A DNA stretch of 64,000 nucleotides, taken from an uncultured Lachnospiraceae bacterium. GTDB lineage: Bacteria; Bacillota; Clostridia; Lachnospirales; Lachnospiraceae. The number at the start of each line of letters is the position of its first letter. Within the stretch, counting starts at the first letter, position 1. Positions 35,525-43,412 of the stretch are shown in pieces. The position numbers and the translations under genes are program-made. The stretch is taken from the NCBI GenBank assembly GCA_934351255.1, contig CAKRJH010000004.1, positions 62,001-126,000 of the forward strand. Direction: 5' to 3'. The notes under the pieces were generated by a model. It searched no databases. It was given only the letters and a program-made list of their open reading frames with translations, and was not told where the DNA came from.

Positions 35525-37384
35525 ATGCAGTTAAATCGTGAACAACAAAGGGCTGTCTCTCATGGAGACGGCCCTATGATGGTTTTGGCGGGTCCGGGTT
35601 CGGGAAAGACCCGTGTGATTACGGAACGTGTCCGTTATATGGTACAGGAGAGGGGCATTGATCCCGCAAGGATCCTGGTGATCACATTTACAAAGGCGGC
35701 TGCCATGGAGATGAAGCAGCGCTATCAGCAGATTGCACCGGCGCATTCGGGTCCGGTTCAGTTTGGCACGTTTCACGCTATCTTTTTTACTATTTTGAGG
35801 CATGCCTATCATTACAATGCCGGTCAGATCATCCGGGATGACCTGCGCCAGCAGATCCTGCGGGAACTGGTGGGGGATACGGCGCTGGATATCCAGGATG
35901 AAAACGAATTTATCCGCGATCTGACTTCGGAGATCAGCCGGGTCAAGGGCGAGAGGATGGATCTGGATCATTATTATTCTCCGCTCTGTCAGGCTGATGT
36001 GTTCCGGCGGCTGTACGAGGGCTATCAGGCAGAATTGCAGAACCGCAGGCTGCTGGATTTTGATGATATGCTGGTCTACACCCATGAACTGTTTGTGGCA
36101 CGCCCGGATATCCTGAGCGCGTGGCAGAGGCAGTATCCGTATATTCTGGTGGATGAATATCAGGATATTAACCGGGTTCAGTTTGAGGTGGTATGCATGA
36201 TGGCACGTCCCGGCAACAATCTGTTTGTCGTGGGGGATGACGACCAGTCAATCTACGGATTCCGCGGATCGCGCCCGGATATCATGCAGAGTTTTGTGAG
36301 ACAGTTTCAGCCGGAAATCTGCCGGCTCGGGATCAATTACCGGTGCAGCGGAGCTGTTGTGGAGGCATCCTCCCGCGTGATCAGGCACAATAAGAACCGT
36401 CTGGACAAGGTGCTGAGTGCACAGGCAGACCGCGGGGAAGAGGTGTGTGTCCGCAGATTTCAGGGCGTGCGCGAGGAGAACGAAGAGATCCGCCAGCAGA
36501 TTGTGGGATACCGGGAACAGGGAATTCCCTATCGGGAGATGGCGGTTCTGTTCCGCACCAATACCCAGGCCCGTGCGATCACGGCCAAGCTCAAAGAGTA
36601 CAATATTCCGTTTATTATGAAAGAAATGGTGCCCAATCTGTACGACCACTGGATCGCGCAGGATATCCTGGCCTATGTGAGGGTGGCGCTGGGTGACCGG
36701 GACCGCACCAGCGTCATGCGCATTATCAACAAGCCGACGCGCTACGTGCACCGCAATGCCTTCACGGATCCCTATGTGGATTTTGAGGAGATGAAGCTGT
36801 TTTACGAGGACAAAAACTGGATGGTCGAGCGCATTGAGGCACTCCAGCAGGATCTCAGGATGGTTGCGGGCATGCGCCCGTATGCGGCCGTCAATTTCAT
36901 ACGCAGGGGAGTGGGATATGACGATTATATCAAGGATTATGCACAGTACCGCGGAGCGCGCAGCGATGACATGTTGGAGATCCTCGATGAGATGCAGGAG
37001 GCATCCAAGGGGTATCAGAGCTTCGATGAATGGTTTGAGGCGATCATCAGTTACGGAGAGGAATTGAAGGAGCAGATGGAGAAGAGCCGTCAGGTACGCA
37101 GTGGCAAGGCGCCCGGGGAGGATGCCGTGGCAATCATGACGATGCACGGTTCCAAGGGCCTGGAATATACCTGTGTCTTTCTGCCGGATGCCAATGAGGG
37201 GATCACACCGCACAATAAAGCCGTACTCACCGAAGATGTGGAGGAGGAACGGAGGCTGTTTTATGTGGCCATGACCCGGGCAAAGCGGCATCTGTTCATC
37301 AGCTACGTGAAAGAACGCTTTAACAAAGAAGTTACCGTGTCGCGGTTTGTGGAGGAACTGAAAGTTTCACCGGAAGAGTCATAA
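35525..37384 (+). CDS. UvrD/PcrA-type ATP-dependent DNA helicase (short form)
   Basis: Superfamily 1A helicase of 619 aa. All motifs are visible: Walker A AGPGSGKTR, Ia TFTKAAAMEMK, II ILVDEYQDINR, III VGDDDQSIYGFRGS, IV RLGINYR, V MTMHGSKGLEYTCVF and VI EERRLFYVAMTRAK. It is about 100 residues shorter than PcrA/UvrD and lacks the C-terminal tail that binds RNA polymerase in PcrA. It is probably co-transcribed with gltX (spacing 6 bases; AGAGGAAG lies in the end of gltX). It is likely a DNA repair helicase paralog. Confidence 0.93.
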   Translation: MQLNREQQRAVSHGDGPMMVLAGPGSGKTRVITERVRYMVQERGIDPARILVITFTKAAAMEMKQRYQQIAPAHSGPVQFGTFHAIFFTILRHAYHYNAGQIIRDDLRQQILRELVGDTALDIQDENEFIRDLTSEISRVKGERMDLDHYYSPLCQADVFRRLYEGYQAELQNRRLLDFDDMLVYTHELFVARPDILSAWQRQYPYILVDEYQDINRVQFEVVCMMARPGNNLFVVGDDDQSIYGFRGSRPDIMQSFVRQFQPEICRLGINYRCSGAVVEASSRVIRHNKNRLDKVLSAQADRGEEVCVRRFQGVREENEEIRQQIVGYREQGIPYREMAVLFRTNTQARAITAKLKEYNIPFIMKEMVPNLYDHWIAQDILAYVRVALGDRDRTSVMRIINKPTRYVHRNAFTDPYVDFEEMKLFYEDKNWMVERIEALQQDLRMVAGMRPYAAVNFIRRGVGYDDYIKDYAQYRGARSDDMLEILDEMQEASKGYQSFDEWFEAIISYGEELKEQMEKSRQVRSGKAPGEDAVAIMTMHGSKGLEYTCVFLPDANEGITPHNKAVLTEDVEEERRLFYVAMTRAKRHLFISYVKERFNKEVTVSRFVEELKVSPEES

Positions 37385-37426
37385 AGAAGCCACTTGTACA
37401 TATAGTGTACAAAGGAGGCGGACAAG

Positions 37427-37702
37427 ATGGTTTGGATCGTGACAGGTATCGCAGCGGGACTGTTTGTGCTGATCATGGGCTGGGGGAGCTGGCGCAGGAT
37501 CTTTCTGAACAGTGTCATACGGCTTCTGGTCGGGATATTGCTGATCTATGGGATCAATTACCTGCTGCACCGGCAGTCTGTGGGGCTGGAGGTGCGGATC
37601 AATGAGATCTCTGCGCCGGTCTGTGCCGTGCTTGGGACGCCGGGGGTTGTGGCACTGTACCTGATGCAGGCGATGAGCCAGGGGCTGTTGCCGTGGATAT
37701 AA
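37427..37702 (+). CDS. bofA: BofA-family protein (pro-sigma-K processing inhibitor type)
   Basis: Small membrane protein of 91 aa with two to three hydrophobic segments (~1-18, ~26-45, ~62-88). The C-terminal NEISAPVCAVLGTPGVVALYLMQ block is the BofA signature. In Bacillus BofA holds SpoIVFB inactive in the forespore outer membrane until sigma-K activation. It starts behind AAAGGAGG. Its presence suggests a sporulation background, though BofA also occurs in non-sporing relatives. Confidence 0.85.
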   Translation: MVWIVTGIAAGLFVLIMGWGSWRRIFLNSVIRLLVGILLIYGINYLLHRQSVGLEVRINEISAPVCAVLGTPGVVALYLMQAMSQGLLPWI

Positions 37703-38014
37703 AAGATTATATCTGTTAAATAGTGTGAAATGTCATATTCTATATGTTAATTTTTGAAAAACGTGCAAAGCCCGGAATCGTGCAGGCCTGTCGTGATTTG
37801 TTCCAAATGAGACTGCTCCCGGGATCGTATATTTTGTAGAAGAGAGAGAAAAACAGCGGATGCCGTTTGTGCGGTCCGCTGTTTTTTGATGCTGTTTTTT
37901 GTGCATTCTTCATAAAAAGAGCGGTTTGACAGGATGAAAATGCCGATGCTATAGTGAGCTCACTTCACGGGGCATTGCCCGGTGGAGGCGCTGGAAGATG
38001 GGAGGTGAGAGCAC
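37703..38014. promoter_or_regulatory. Tad operon control region
   Basis: 312 bases without a gene. It holds the terminator at 37851, then a strong promoter TTGACA (37926-37931), 18 bases, TATAGT (37950-37955). A perfect 12-base palindrome AGTGAGCTCACT (37953-37964) overlaps the -10 edge and is a likely operator. The ribosome binding site GGGAGGTGA precedes the GTG at 38015. Confidence 0.75.
37851..37888 (+). terminator. Terminator upstream of the Tad operon
   Basis: AAACAGCGGA (37851-37860) pairs perfectly with TCCGCTGTTT (37875-37884), with a T-run to 37887. Confidence 0.85.
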
Positions 38015-38521
38015 GTGGATGTCATAGTGATGACGGGCATTTTTCTGGCAGGCTCCGTAACGGATCTGGTGGAGTACCGGATCAGCAACCGGCTGATATT
38101 GTGTGGATGGATCGCCGGGTTATGCTGGAGGATGATCCGGGGCGGACCGGCACAGATGCTGGCCGGCGCAGGGTGTATCGCATTGGCGGTTCTGGTGGCA
38201 TGGCCGCTGTTCTGCCTGCGGGGTGTGGGCGCCGGAGATATCAAGATGGTGTCGATCGCGGCCTGCTTTTATGGAATGCGGTTTACGGCTAAGATGACTG
38301 CTCTTTGGATCGTATTGGCGGGAGTGTACTCGTTTCTGAAACTTCTTCGGGAGAGAATGCTTTTGAAACGGCTGCGCTATTTCTGCCGCTATCTGGTCTT
38401 TGGAAGAGGAGCGGCCTACTATCTGCCGGACAGAGATGGCAGAAGCGTGGTGATCTCACTGGTACCATTTCTGGCAGTCGCGTATTACATGTCCTACCTG
38501 TTGTGGTGGGACGGACGGTAA
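38015..38521 (+). CDS. Tad prepilin peptidase (A24, TadV/CpaA-like), first copy
   Basis: Polytopic aspartic peptidase of 168 aa. The first catalytic Asp is in GSVTDLVEYRISNRL and the second in the GxGD motif GVGAGDIKM. About four to five helices occupy residues 1-115; the C-terminal ~50 residues have a cytoplasmic part and a final helix. It cleaves the leader of Flp-type pilins and TadE-like pseudopilins. GTG 38015 is 6 bases after GGGAGGTGA. It is the first gene of the operon; a second A24 peptidase is at 46053. Confidence 0.9.
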   Translation: MDVIVMTGIFLAGSVTDLVEYRISNRLILCGWIAGLCWRMIRGGPAQMLAGAGCIALAVLVAWPLFCLRGVGAGDIKMVSIAACFYGMRFTAKMTALWIVLAGVYSFLKLLRERMLLKRLRYFCRYLVFGRGAAYYLPDRDGRSVVISLVPFLAVAYYMSYLLWWDGR

Positions 38522-38564
38522 GAACAGAATATTGCGTAAATCCGAGGAGAATGGAGGGTGAGAG

Positions 38565-39455
38565 ATGTCCGGGCTGCGGTTTGCCCTGTTGGATAATACA
38601 GGGTATATGGAACTTTTTTCAAAGTATCTGCAGGAGAAGCACCCGCAGATTGAAAACTGGTTGTTTACAGAGGCGTCGTATCTGGAGGAGTATCTGAAGA
38701 GTCATTCGGTGGATGCCCTGTTGTATACGGATGCGGTAAAGGCCGAGGTGCGGGACTGGCGGCAGGTCAGACAACGGATCCTGCTTTCCAGAGGTGATTG
38801 TGTGAACGAGGAGAGCGATACGGTTCCGGTACTGTTTCAGTATCAGTCTGCCAGGCAGATCCTGCAGGAAATCTATCAGATCCTCGCGCAGAACGAACAG
38901 ATTCACAGCTTCTCCTCCGGGATTTCGCAAAATACCAGATTCTGGGGGGTGTTCGCGCCGTATGGCGGCTGGATGGCGCTGGATGAAACGGACTGGCGAC
39001 GGTGGGATTTTGTATTCCCGGGAAAGAGCCTGCTGGTCAGGATGGAACTGTTGGATTCTATAGGGCAGGAGGAGGCTGCATTGTCTCAGCTGGCATTTTT
39101 CCTGAAGCAGAGAAGTGCAAGAAGCGGGCTGAAGATCAAATCGCAGATCCGCACACGGGATGCAATGGACGTATTGTCCCTGCAGGAGGATTACCGGGAT
39201 CTTCTGAGCCTTGGGAAGGAAGACATGGAATATCTGATGGAAGTCCTGCGTTGTGAGACAGAGTATGAGATTGTAATTTTTTATGCGGATTTTCTCAGTG
39301 AGGGTGTGATTCATCTGATGAAAAACTGTCAGAGGGTATTCGCCCCGGCACCCCGGTTTCCCGGAGAGGTGACGCAGAGAAGATCATTGGAAGTATTATT
39401 GAACAGAGAGGGGATGGGTGAGATGGTGGAACGGATCGAAGATCTGACGTGCTGA
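38565..39455 (+). CDS. CpaE/TadZ-like pilus localisation protein lacking a P-loop
   Basis: 296 aa. The N-terminal ~110 residues look like the receiver-like domain of CpaE/TadZ (FALLDNTGYMELFSKYL). The second half sits where a MinD-type ATPase is expected: GVFAPYGGWMAL replaces the usual GG.GKTT Walker A, and no lysine is present. Position between prepilin peptidase and CpaF supports the assignment. It probably acts as a scaffold positioning the pilus motor rather than as an ATPase. ATG follows GGAGGGTGAG. The stop overlaps the cpaF start (TGATG). Sequence alone gives only a moderate match, so identity rests partly on context. Confidence 0.7.
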   Translation: MSGLRFALLDNTGYMELFSKYLQEKHPQIENWLFTEASYLEEYLKSHSVDALLYTDAVKAEVRDWRQVRQRILLSRGDCVNEESDTVPVLFQYQSARQILQEIYQILAQNEQIHSFSSGISQNTRFWGVFAPYGGWMALDETDWRRWDFVFPGKSLLVRMELLDSIGQEEAALSQLAFFLKQRSARSGLKIKSQIRTRDAMDVLSLQEDYRDLLSLGKEDMEYLMEVLRCETEYEIVIFYADFLSEGVIHLMKNCQRVFAPAPRFPGEVTQRRSLEVLLNREGMGEMVERIEDLTC

Positions 39456-40711
39456 TGGCACAGAGGAGACAGAGGATTCTGAAGCAGATCCTGGCGGAAC
39501 TGGATCAGGGGACAATGCTTTCGGATGAGGAACTGCAGGAGAGACTGACGGAACTGGTGGCGCAGATGTGTGCTACAGACAGACAGGAGGGAAGATCCTA
39601 TCTGTCTGTGGGTCAGCGGGGGAATCTGGTGAGGCAGATATTTAACAGTCTGCGCAGGCTGGATGTTCTGCAGGACCTTCTGGATGAACCCGGAGTGACG
39701 GAGATTATGGTCAATGGGCCGGACGATGTGTTTGTGGAACGGGCGGGAAGACTATCGCGGGCGGAATTATCATTCGACAGTTGTAGTAAACTGGAAGAGA
39801 TCATTCAGAGGATGGTTTCCCGGGTGAACCGCGTGGTTAATGAGGCGAGCCCTATCCTGGATTTCCGTCTGGAAGACGGAAGCCGGGCCAACGTGGTATT
39901 GCCGCCAGTGTCGCTTTGTGGAGGCCCGGTATTGACGATCCGCCGGTTTCCGGACAATCCGCTGACGATGGAGAAATTGCTGGAAATAGGCAGCATATCC
40001 GAGGAAGCCGTACAGTTTCTGAAACTGGCGGTACAGGCCAGATACAACATATTTATCAGTGGTGGGACAGGGAGTGGAAAAACAACATTTCTAAATGCAT
40101 TATCGCAGTATATTCCCAGTGAAGAGAGAGTGATCACGATCGAGGATTCGGCGGAACTGCAGCTTCGGGACATTCCGAATCTGGTTCGGCTGGAGGTCAG
40201 AAATGCCAATCTGGAAGGGAAAAATGGCATTTCAATCGCGGATCTGGTCAAGTCAGCACTTCGTATGAGGCCTGACCGAATTATTGTAGGAGAAATCAGA
40301 GACCGCGCTGTGATCGAGATGCTCAATGCCATGAACACCGGACATGATGGAAGTCTTTCCACCGGACATGCCAACAGTACGCAGGATATGCTGCGGCGTA
40401 TGGAGACCATGTACCTGTCGGGGATGGATATACCGTTGCCGGCAGTTCGCGGGCAGATCGCTTCCGCGGTGGATCTGGTGATCCAGCTCGGGAGACTCCG
40501 GGATCACAGCCGGAGAGTTCTGGCCGTTGATGAACTGGTGGGAATGGAGCATGGAGAGATTGTGACAAGCAGTCTGTTCCGGTTTGAGGAGACCGGTACG
40601 GACAGTGAAGGCAGGGTGAGAGGTTCGCTCAGGAGAATGCGCGAAACGCTGGTGCACCCGGAGAAGATGCAGGCGGCAGGACTTGAGTGGCGGGGGTGGA
40701 GAGAATCATGA
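39455..40711 (+). CDS. tadA: CpaF/TadA pilus assembly ATPase
   Basis: Secretion ATPase of the VirB11-like type II/IV family, 418 aa, powering pilus assembly at the cytoplasmic membrane. The N-terminal domain has VTEIMVNGPDDVFVE. The motor domain has Walker A ISGGTGSGKTTFLN, the Asp box ITIEDSAELQL, Walker B RPDRIIVGEIRD and the His box LSTGHANS. ATG 39455 overlaps the previous stop. TadB follows with an ATGA overlap. All motor motifs are intact. Confidence 0.95.
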   Translation: MAQRRQRILKQILAELDQGTMLSDEELQERLTELVAQMCATDRQEGRSYLSVGQRGNLVRQIFNSLRRLDVLQDLLDEPGVTEIMVNGPDDVFVERAGRLSRAELSFDSCSKLEEIIQRMVSRVNRVVNEASPILDFRLEDGSRANVVLPPVSLCGGPVLTIRRFPDNPLTMEKLLEIGSISEEAVQFLKLAVQARYNIFISGGTGSGKTTFLNALSQYIPSEERVITIEDSAELQLRDIPNLVRLEVRNANLEGKNGISIADLVKSALRMRPDRIIVGEIRDRAVIEMLNAMNTGHDGSLSTGHANSTQDMLRRMETMYLSGMDIPLPAVRGQIASAVDLVIQLGRLRDHSRRVLAVDELVGMEHGEIVTSSLFRFEETGTDSEGRVRGSLRRMRETLVHPEKMQAAGLEWRGWRES

Positions 40712-41418
40712 AGCCTAAAATTCCGTTTTTGAAGGATTATGGGATCTTGTGCGGTGTCTGTTATCTGTTTTACAGACATTGGCTTTGGGCAGTTTTGGTG
40801 GGAACATTGGTCTGGATGTGCTCGATCCGAAGAAGAAAGAAAATATTGCAGGAGCAAAAAAAATGGGAGATCAATCTGGAGTTCCGGGAGGGACTGCAGG
40901 GGATCGCGGCCGCATTGGGTGCGGGTTATGCCATGGAGAATGCGATTGAGGAGAGCCGGAAGGATCTGGTGATTCTGTATGGAGAAGAGTCGGTGCTGGC
41001 TGTTGAGTTTGCCTGGGTGATCCGGAAACTGCAGCAGAACCAACCGGTGACTTCTGCGCTCACTGCTATGGCAGAAAAACTACAGATTGAGGATATTTCA
41101 GACTATGTGGAAATCTACCGGACCGCCAGAAAAAGCGGTGGTGACCTGATCTCGATCACCCGTGACAGCGCCCGCAAGATTGGAGACCGGATTCAGGTAC
41201 GCCGGGAGATCCGCACGTCCATGGCTGCCCGGGAGATGGAGGGGAAAGTGATGCGTGTGGTTCCACTTGGGATGATCCTGTATTTCTGGGTCTGTTCGCC
41301 CGGGTTTCTGGATTGTCTCTATCAGGGGATATTCGGGCGGGGTGTGATGAGTATTTTGCTGATTGTATATCTCGCTGCGATTCTGTTGGATGAGAAGATG
41401 GCGCGCATTCCGGTGTGA
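40708..41418 (+). CDS. tadB: TadB-like type II secretion F-domain protein
   Basis: Inner-membrane platform protein of 236 aa. TM segments lie near the N-terminus (~10-35) and at the C-terminus (~185-230). The T2SSF domain (~55-175) includes EFREGLQGIAAALGAGYAMENAI and RKSGGDLISI. ATG 40708 overlaps the cpaF stop by 4 bases. It works with TadC to form the membrane platform of the Tad pilus. Confidence 0.88.
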   Translation: MKPKIPFLKDYGILCGVCYLFYRHWLWAVLVGTLVWMCSIRRRKKILQEQKKWEINLEFREGLQGIAAALGAGYAMENAIEESRKDLVILYGEESVLAVEFAWVIRKLQQNQPVTSALTAMAEKLQIEDISDYVEIYRTARKSGGDLISITRDSARKIGDRIQVRREIRTSMAAREMEGKVMRVVPLGMILYFWVCSPGFLDCLYQGIFGRGVMSILLIVYLAAILLDEKMARIPV

Positions 41419-41500
41419 CTGGTGGGAGGTCGGTTTGTTTTGTTCGGGTTCCGGTGTGGCGGGTGGGAGTACACTGCCGGAGAGATAGGAGGAATGAGGA

Positions 41501-43021
41501 ATGTCTGGATTGATCGTGGCCGCGCTCAGCATGATCCTGCTGTGCCTGCAGATCGTTTACTTTGCCGCATTGTATCGCTCGGCAGAGCGGTCAATCGGAA
41601 GAAACGACGGCTGTGTCGAAGAGGCATCGCAGGCGCAGGAAGGATGGCAGAAGGGGTGGAGAAGGTATATCTATCCGGGGATTATCCGTCTGGTTCGTTC
41701 TGTACCGGTACAAAAGTGGTTCGCCATCCCGGAGAAGAAAAAAGATCGATTGAAAAAACTGTACGTCGGTGTTCCGTGGAAGGAATCCGGGGACAGGTAT
41801 CGTTGTCAGGTCATTGAGAAAATGTGTCTGGTATCCTGGGTGCTTCTGGTGGCACTGTGTATCTGTGGATGGATGCAGTGCGCCCGTCAGGGGATCAGGA
41901 CCGGAGCTCTGCTTCGCGGAGAGCCGGGAGAGGAACAGACGCAGATGTCTGTGGAAGTATCCGGCAAGGTGGGTGGCAGGACGCAGAAAAAAGAGGTGGA
42001 GATTCCGGTGAAGCCACGCAGGTATTCCGGTGAGGAAGCTGCGATGAAGATGAAGGAAGCCAGAGAGTATGTGCTGAAGCATTATCTGGGAGAAAATCAG
42101 GATGAGCAGAAGGTCAGTAAGAAACTTAATCTCATGTCCCGGATACCGGACAGTCAGATCCGGGTGAAATGGATGACAGACAGCAATGGCTATGTCAATC
42201 GGGATGGCGGCCTGAATCAATCTCAGATGGAACAGCCGGTTCCTGCCGCATTGCGGGCAACACTGTATTACGGAGAACTCAAAGAGATTCTTGAGCTGGA
42301 AGTAGTGGTGCAGCCATTAAAGCGCAGTGACGTGCAGCAGTTCTGGTATCAGTGGAAGAAAGAACTTGGGCTGCATGATGAGGACAGCGTCTCGGAGGCA
42401 TGGTTTGTCCTTCCGGAGACAATCGGAGAGACGGTGGTGAGATACCGTATACTCAGCAAATCCTATTGGCCGGGCATATTAATGGCGGGACTCTGTTTTT
42501 TGGCAGTGATACCGGTGCTCATGGATATGCAGCAGCGCAGAGCTGTCGAGGAGCGGCAGAAGAGTCTGCGCCTTGCGTATCCTGGTTTTGTCGCAAAACT
42601 GGAACTTCTGGTGGGAGCCGGGATGACCGTGAGGGGAGCGTGGGAACGGATGTGCCTGGATTATGAAAAAGGCCGGGATGTGCGAAACCTTCCCGGAAAT
42701 TATCTGGGGGAGGAGATGTGTCTGACGCTTCGTGAGATGGAGCAGGGTATGCCAGAACGGGAAGCATATGAGAGATTTTCCAGACGTATCCTGCTGCTTC
42801 CCTATATGAAACTGATGGCACTGCTTCTTCAGAATATGAAGAAAGGCTCGGCGGATCTGCTGGTCTGTCTGGAGACCGAAGCAGTGATGGTGTTAAAGCA
42901 GAGACAGGAGATGGCCAGAACTCTGGGGGAGGAAGCCGGAACCCGGAGGATGCTGCCCATGATGCTGATGCTGGTCGTGGTTTTTGCCATGATCCTGATT
43001 GCTGCATTTCACAGTATGTAA
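41501..43021 (+). CDS. tadC: TadC-like platform protein with large extracytoplasmic insert
   Basis: 506 aa, far longer than typical TadC (~300). The order is N-terminal TM (~1-25), a cytoplasmic stretch, a second TM (~110-130), a ~185-residue soluble insert (~131-320) with no known domain, a third TM (~325-345), then the T2SSF domain (~350-480: AYPGFVAKLELLVGAGMTVRGAWERM region) and a final TM (~485-503). ATG follows ATAGGAGGAATG. The insert is flanked by membrane helices and likely lies outside. The pilin leader element begins just after the stop. Confidence 0.85.
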   Translation: MSGLIVAALSMILLCLQIVYFAALYRSAERSIGRNDGCVEEASQAQEGWQKGWRRYIYPGIIRLVRSVPVQKWFAIPEKKKDRLKKLYVGVPWKESGDRYRCQVIEKMCLVSWVLLVALCICGWMQCARQGIRTGALLRGEPGEEQTQMSVEVSGKVGGRTQKKEVEIPVKPRRYSGEEAAMKMKEAREYVLKHYLGENQDEQKVSKKLNLMSRIPDSQIRVKWMTDSNGYVNRDGGLNQSQMEQPVPAALRATLYYGELKEILELEVVVQPLKRSDVQQFWYQWKKELGLHDEDSVSEAWFVLPETIGETVVRYRILSKSYWPGILMAGLCFLAVIPVLMDMQQRRAVEERQKSLRLAYPGFVAKLELLVGAGMTVRGAWERMCLDYEKGRDVRNLPGNYLGEEMCLTLREMEQGMPEREAYERFSRRILLLPYMKLMALLLQNMKKGSADLLVCLETEAVMVLKQRQEMARTLGEEAGTRRMLPMMLMLVVVFAMILIAAFHSM

Positions 43022-43029
43022 TATGAGGA

Positions 43030-43196
43030 GCGCAAACGCTCCGGATTGGAGGAAATGTGAAACATGCTGCCGATGCAGAATGTTTCACACGGCTGTTTGT
43101 GCCGGAGCGTCACAAACAAGCCATGATGGCAGAAGAGAAACCGCCTGCGTGGATTTCTCTTCGCCCCGTCGCGCAAACGCTCCGGATTGGAGGAAA
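43030..43196 (+). promoter_or_regulatory. Three-hairpin leader flanked by 26-nt direct repeats, upstream of pilin
   Basis: Identical 26-base repeats at 43030-43055 and 43171-43196 each end in GATTGGAGGAAA, a ribosome binding site. Between them lie three hairpins: TGTGAAACA/TGTTTCACA (43056-43064 with 43081-43089), GGCTGTTTGTG/CACAAACAAGCC (43091-43101 with 43111-43122, one bulge) and GAAGAGAAA/TTTCTCTTC (43132-43140 with 43154-43162). The first ribosome binding site is followed by ATG-TGA. It probably acts as an mRNA stabiliser or processing site raising pilin expression. Confidence 0.7.
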
Positions 43197-43199
43197 ATT

Positions 43200-43412
43200 A
43201 TGAAAAAACAACTTATTAGTATGGTGAGTAGTAACTGGAAACGGTTCTGGATGGAGGAAGAGGCAGTAGGCGTGGTAGAGATCGTCCTGATCCTGGTGAT
43301 CCTTGTGGCGATGGTAGTCATCTTTAAGGACAAGATCGTATCGCTGGTCAGCGATGCCTTTACGGAAATTGATAGTGGAGCCGAGGATGTAAGTGATGAT
43401 ATTGTCATGTGA
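43200..43412 (+). CDS. Flp-type major pilin (Flp1-like)
   Basis: Small pilin of 70 aa. A basic N-terminus (MKKQLISMVSSNWKRFWM) is followed by the processing region EEEAVGVVEIVLILVILVAMVVIF, with the Glu expected at position +5 of the mature protein and a ~20-residue hydrophobic core, then an acidic tail. It matches Flp1-like pilins of monoderm Tad systems. ATG 43200 follows GGAGG of the second direct repeat. Its 3' end overlaps the next gene by 17 bases. It is likely the main structural subunit. Confidence 0.87.
   Translation: MKKQLISMVSSNWKRFWMEEEAVGVVEIVLILVILVAMVVIFKDKIVSLVSDAFTEIDSGAEDVSDDIVM

Noticed and set aside
42999..43199. Upstream extension of the pilin frame through the hairpin region
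   Set aside because: The strong ribosome binding site and pilin-like N-terminus start at 43200; the extension would translate the hairpins into an unrelated, cysteine-rich leader.
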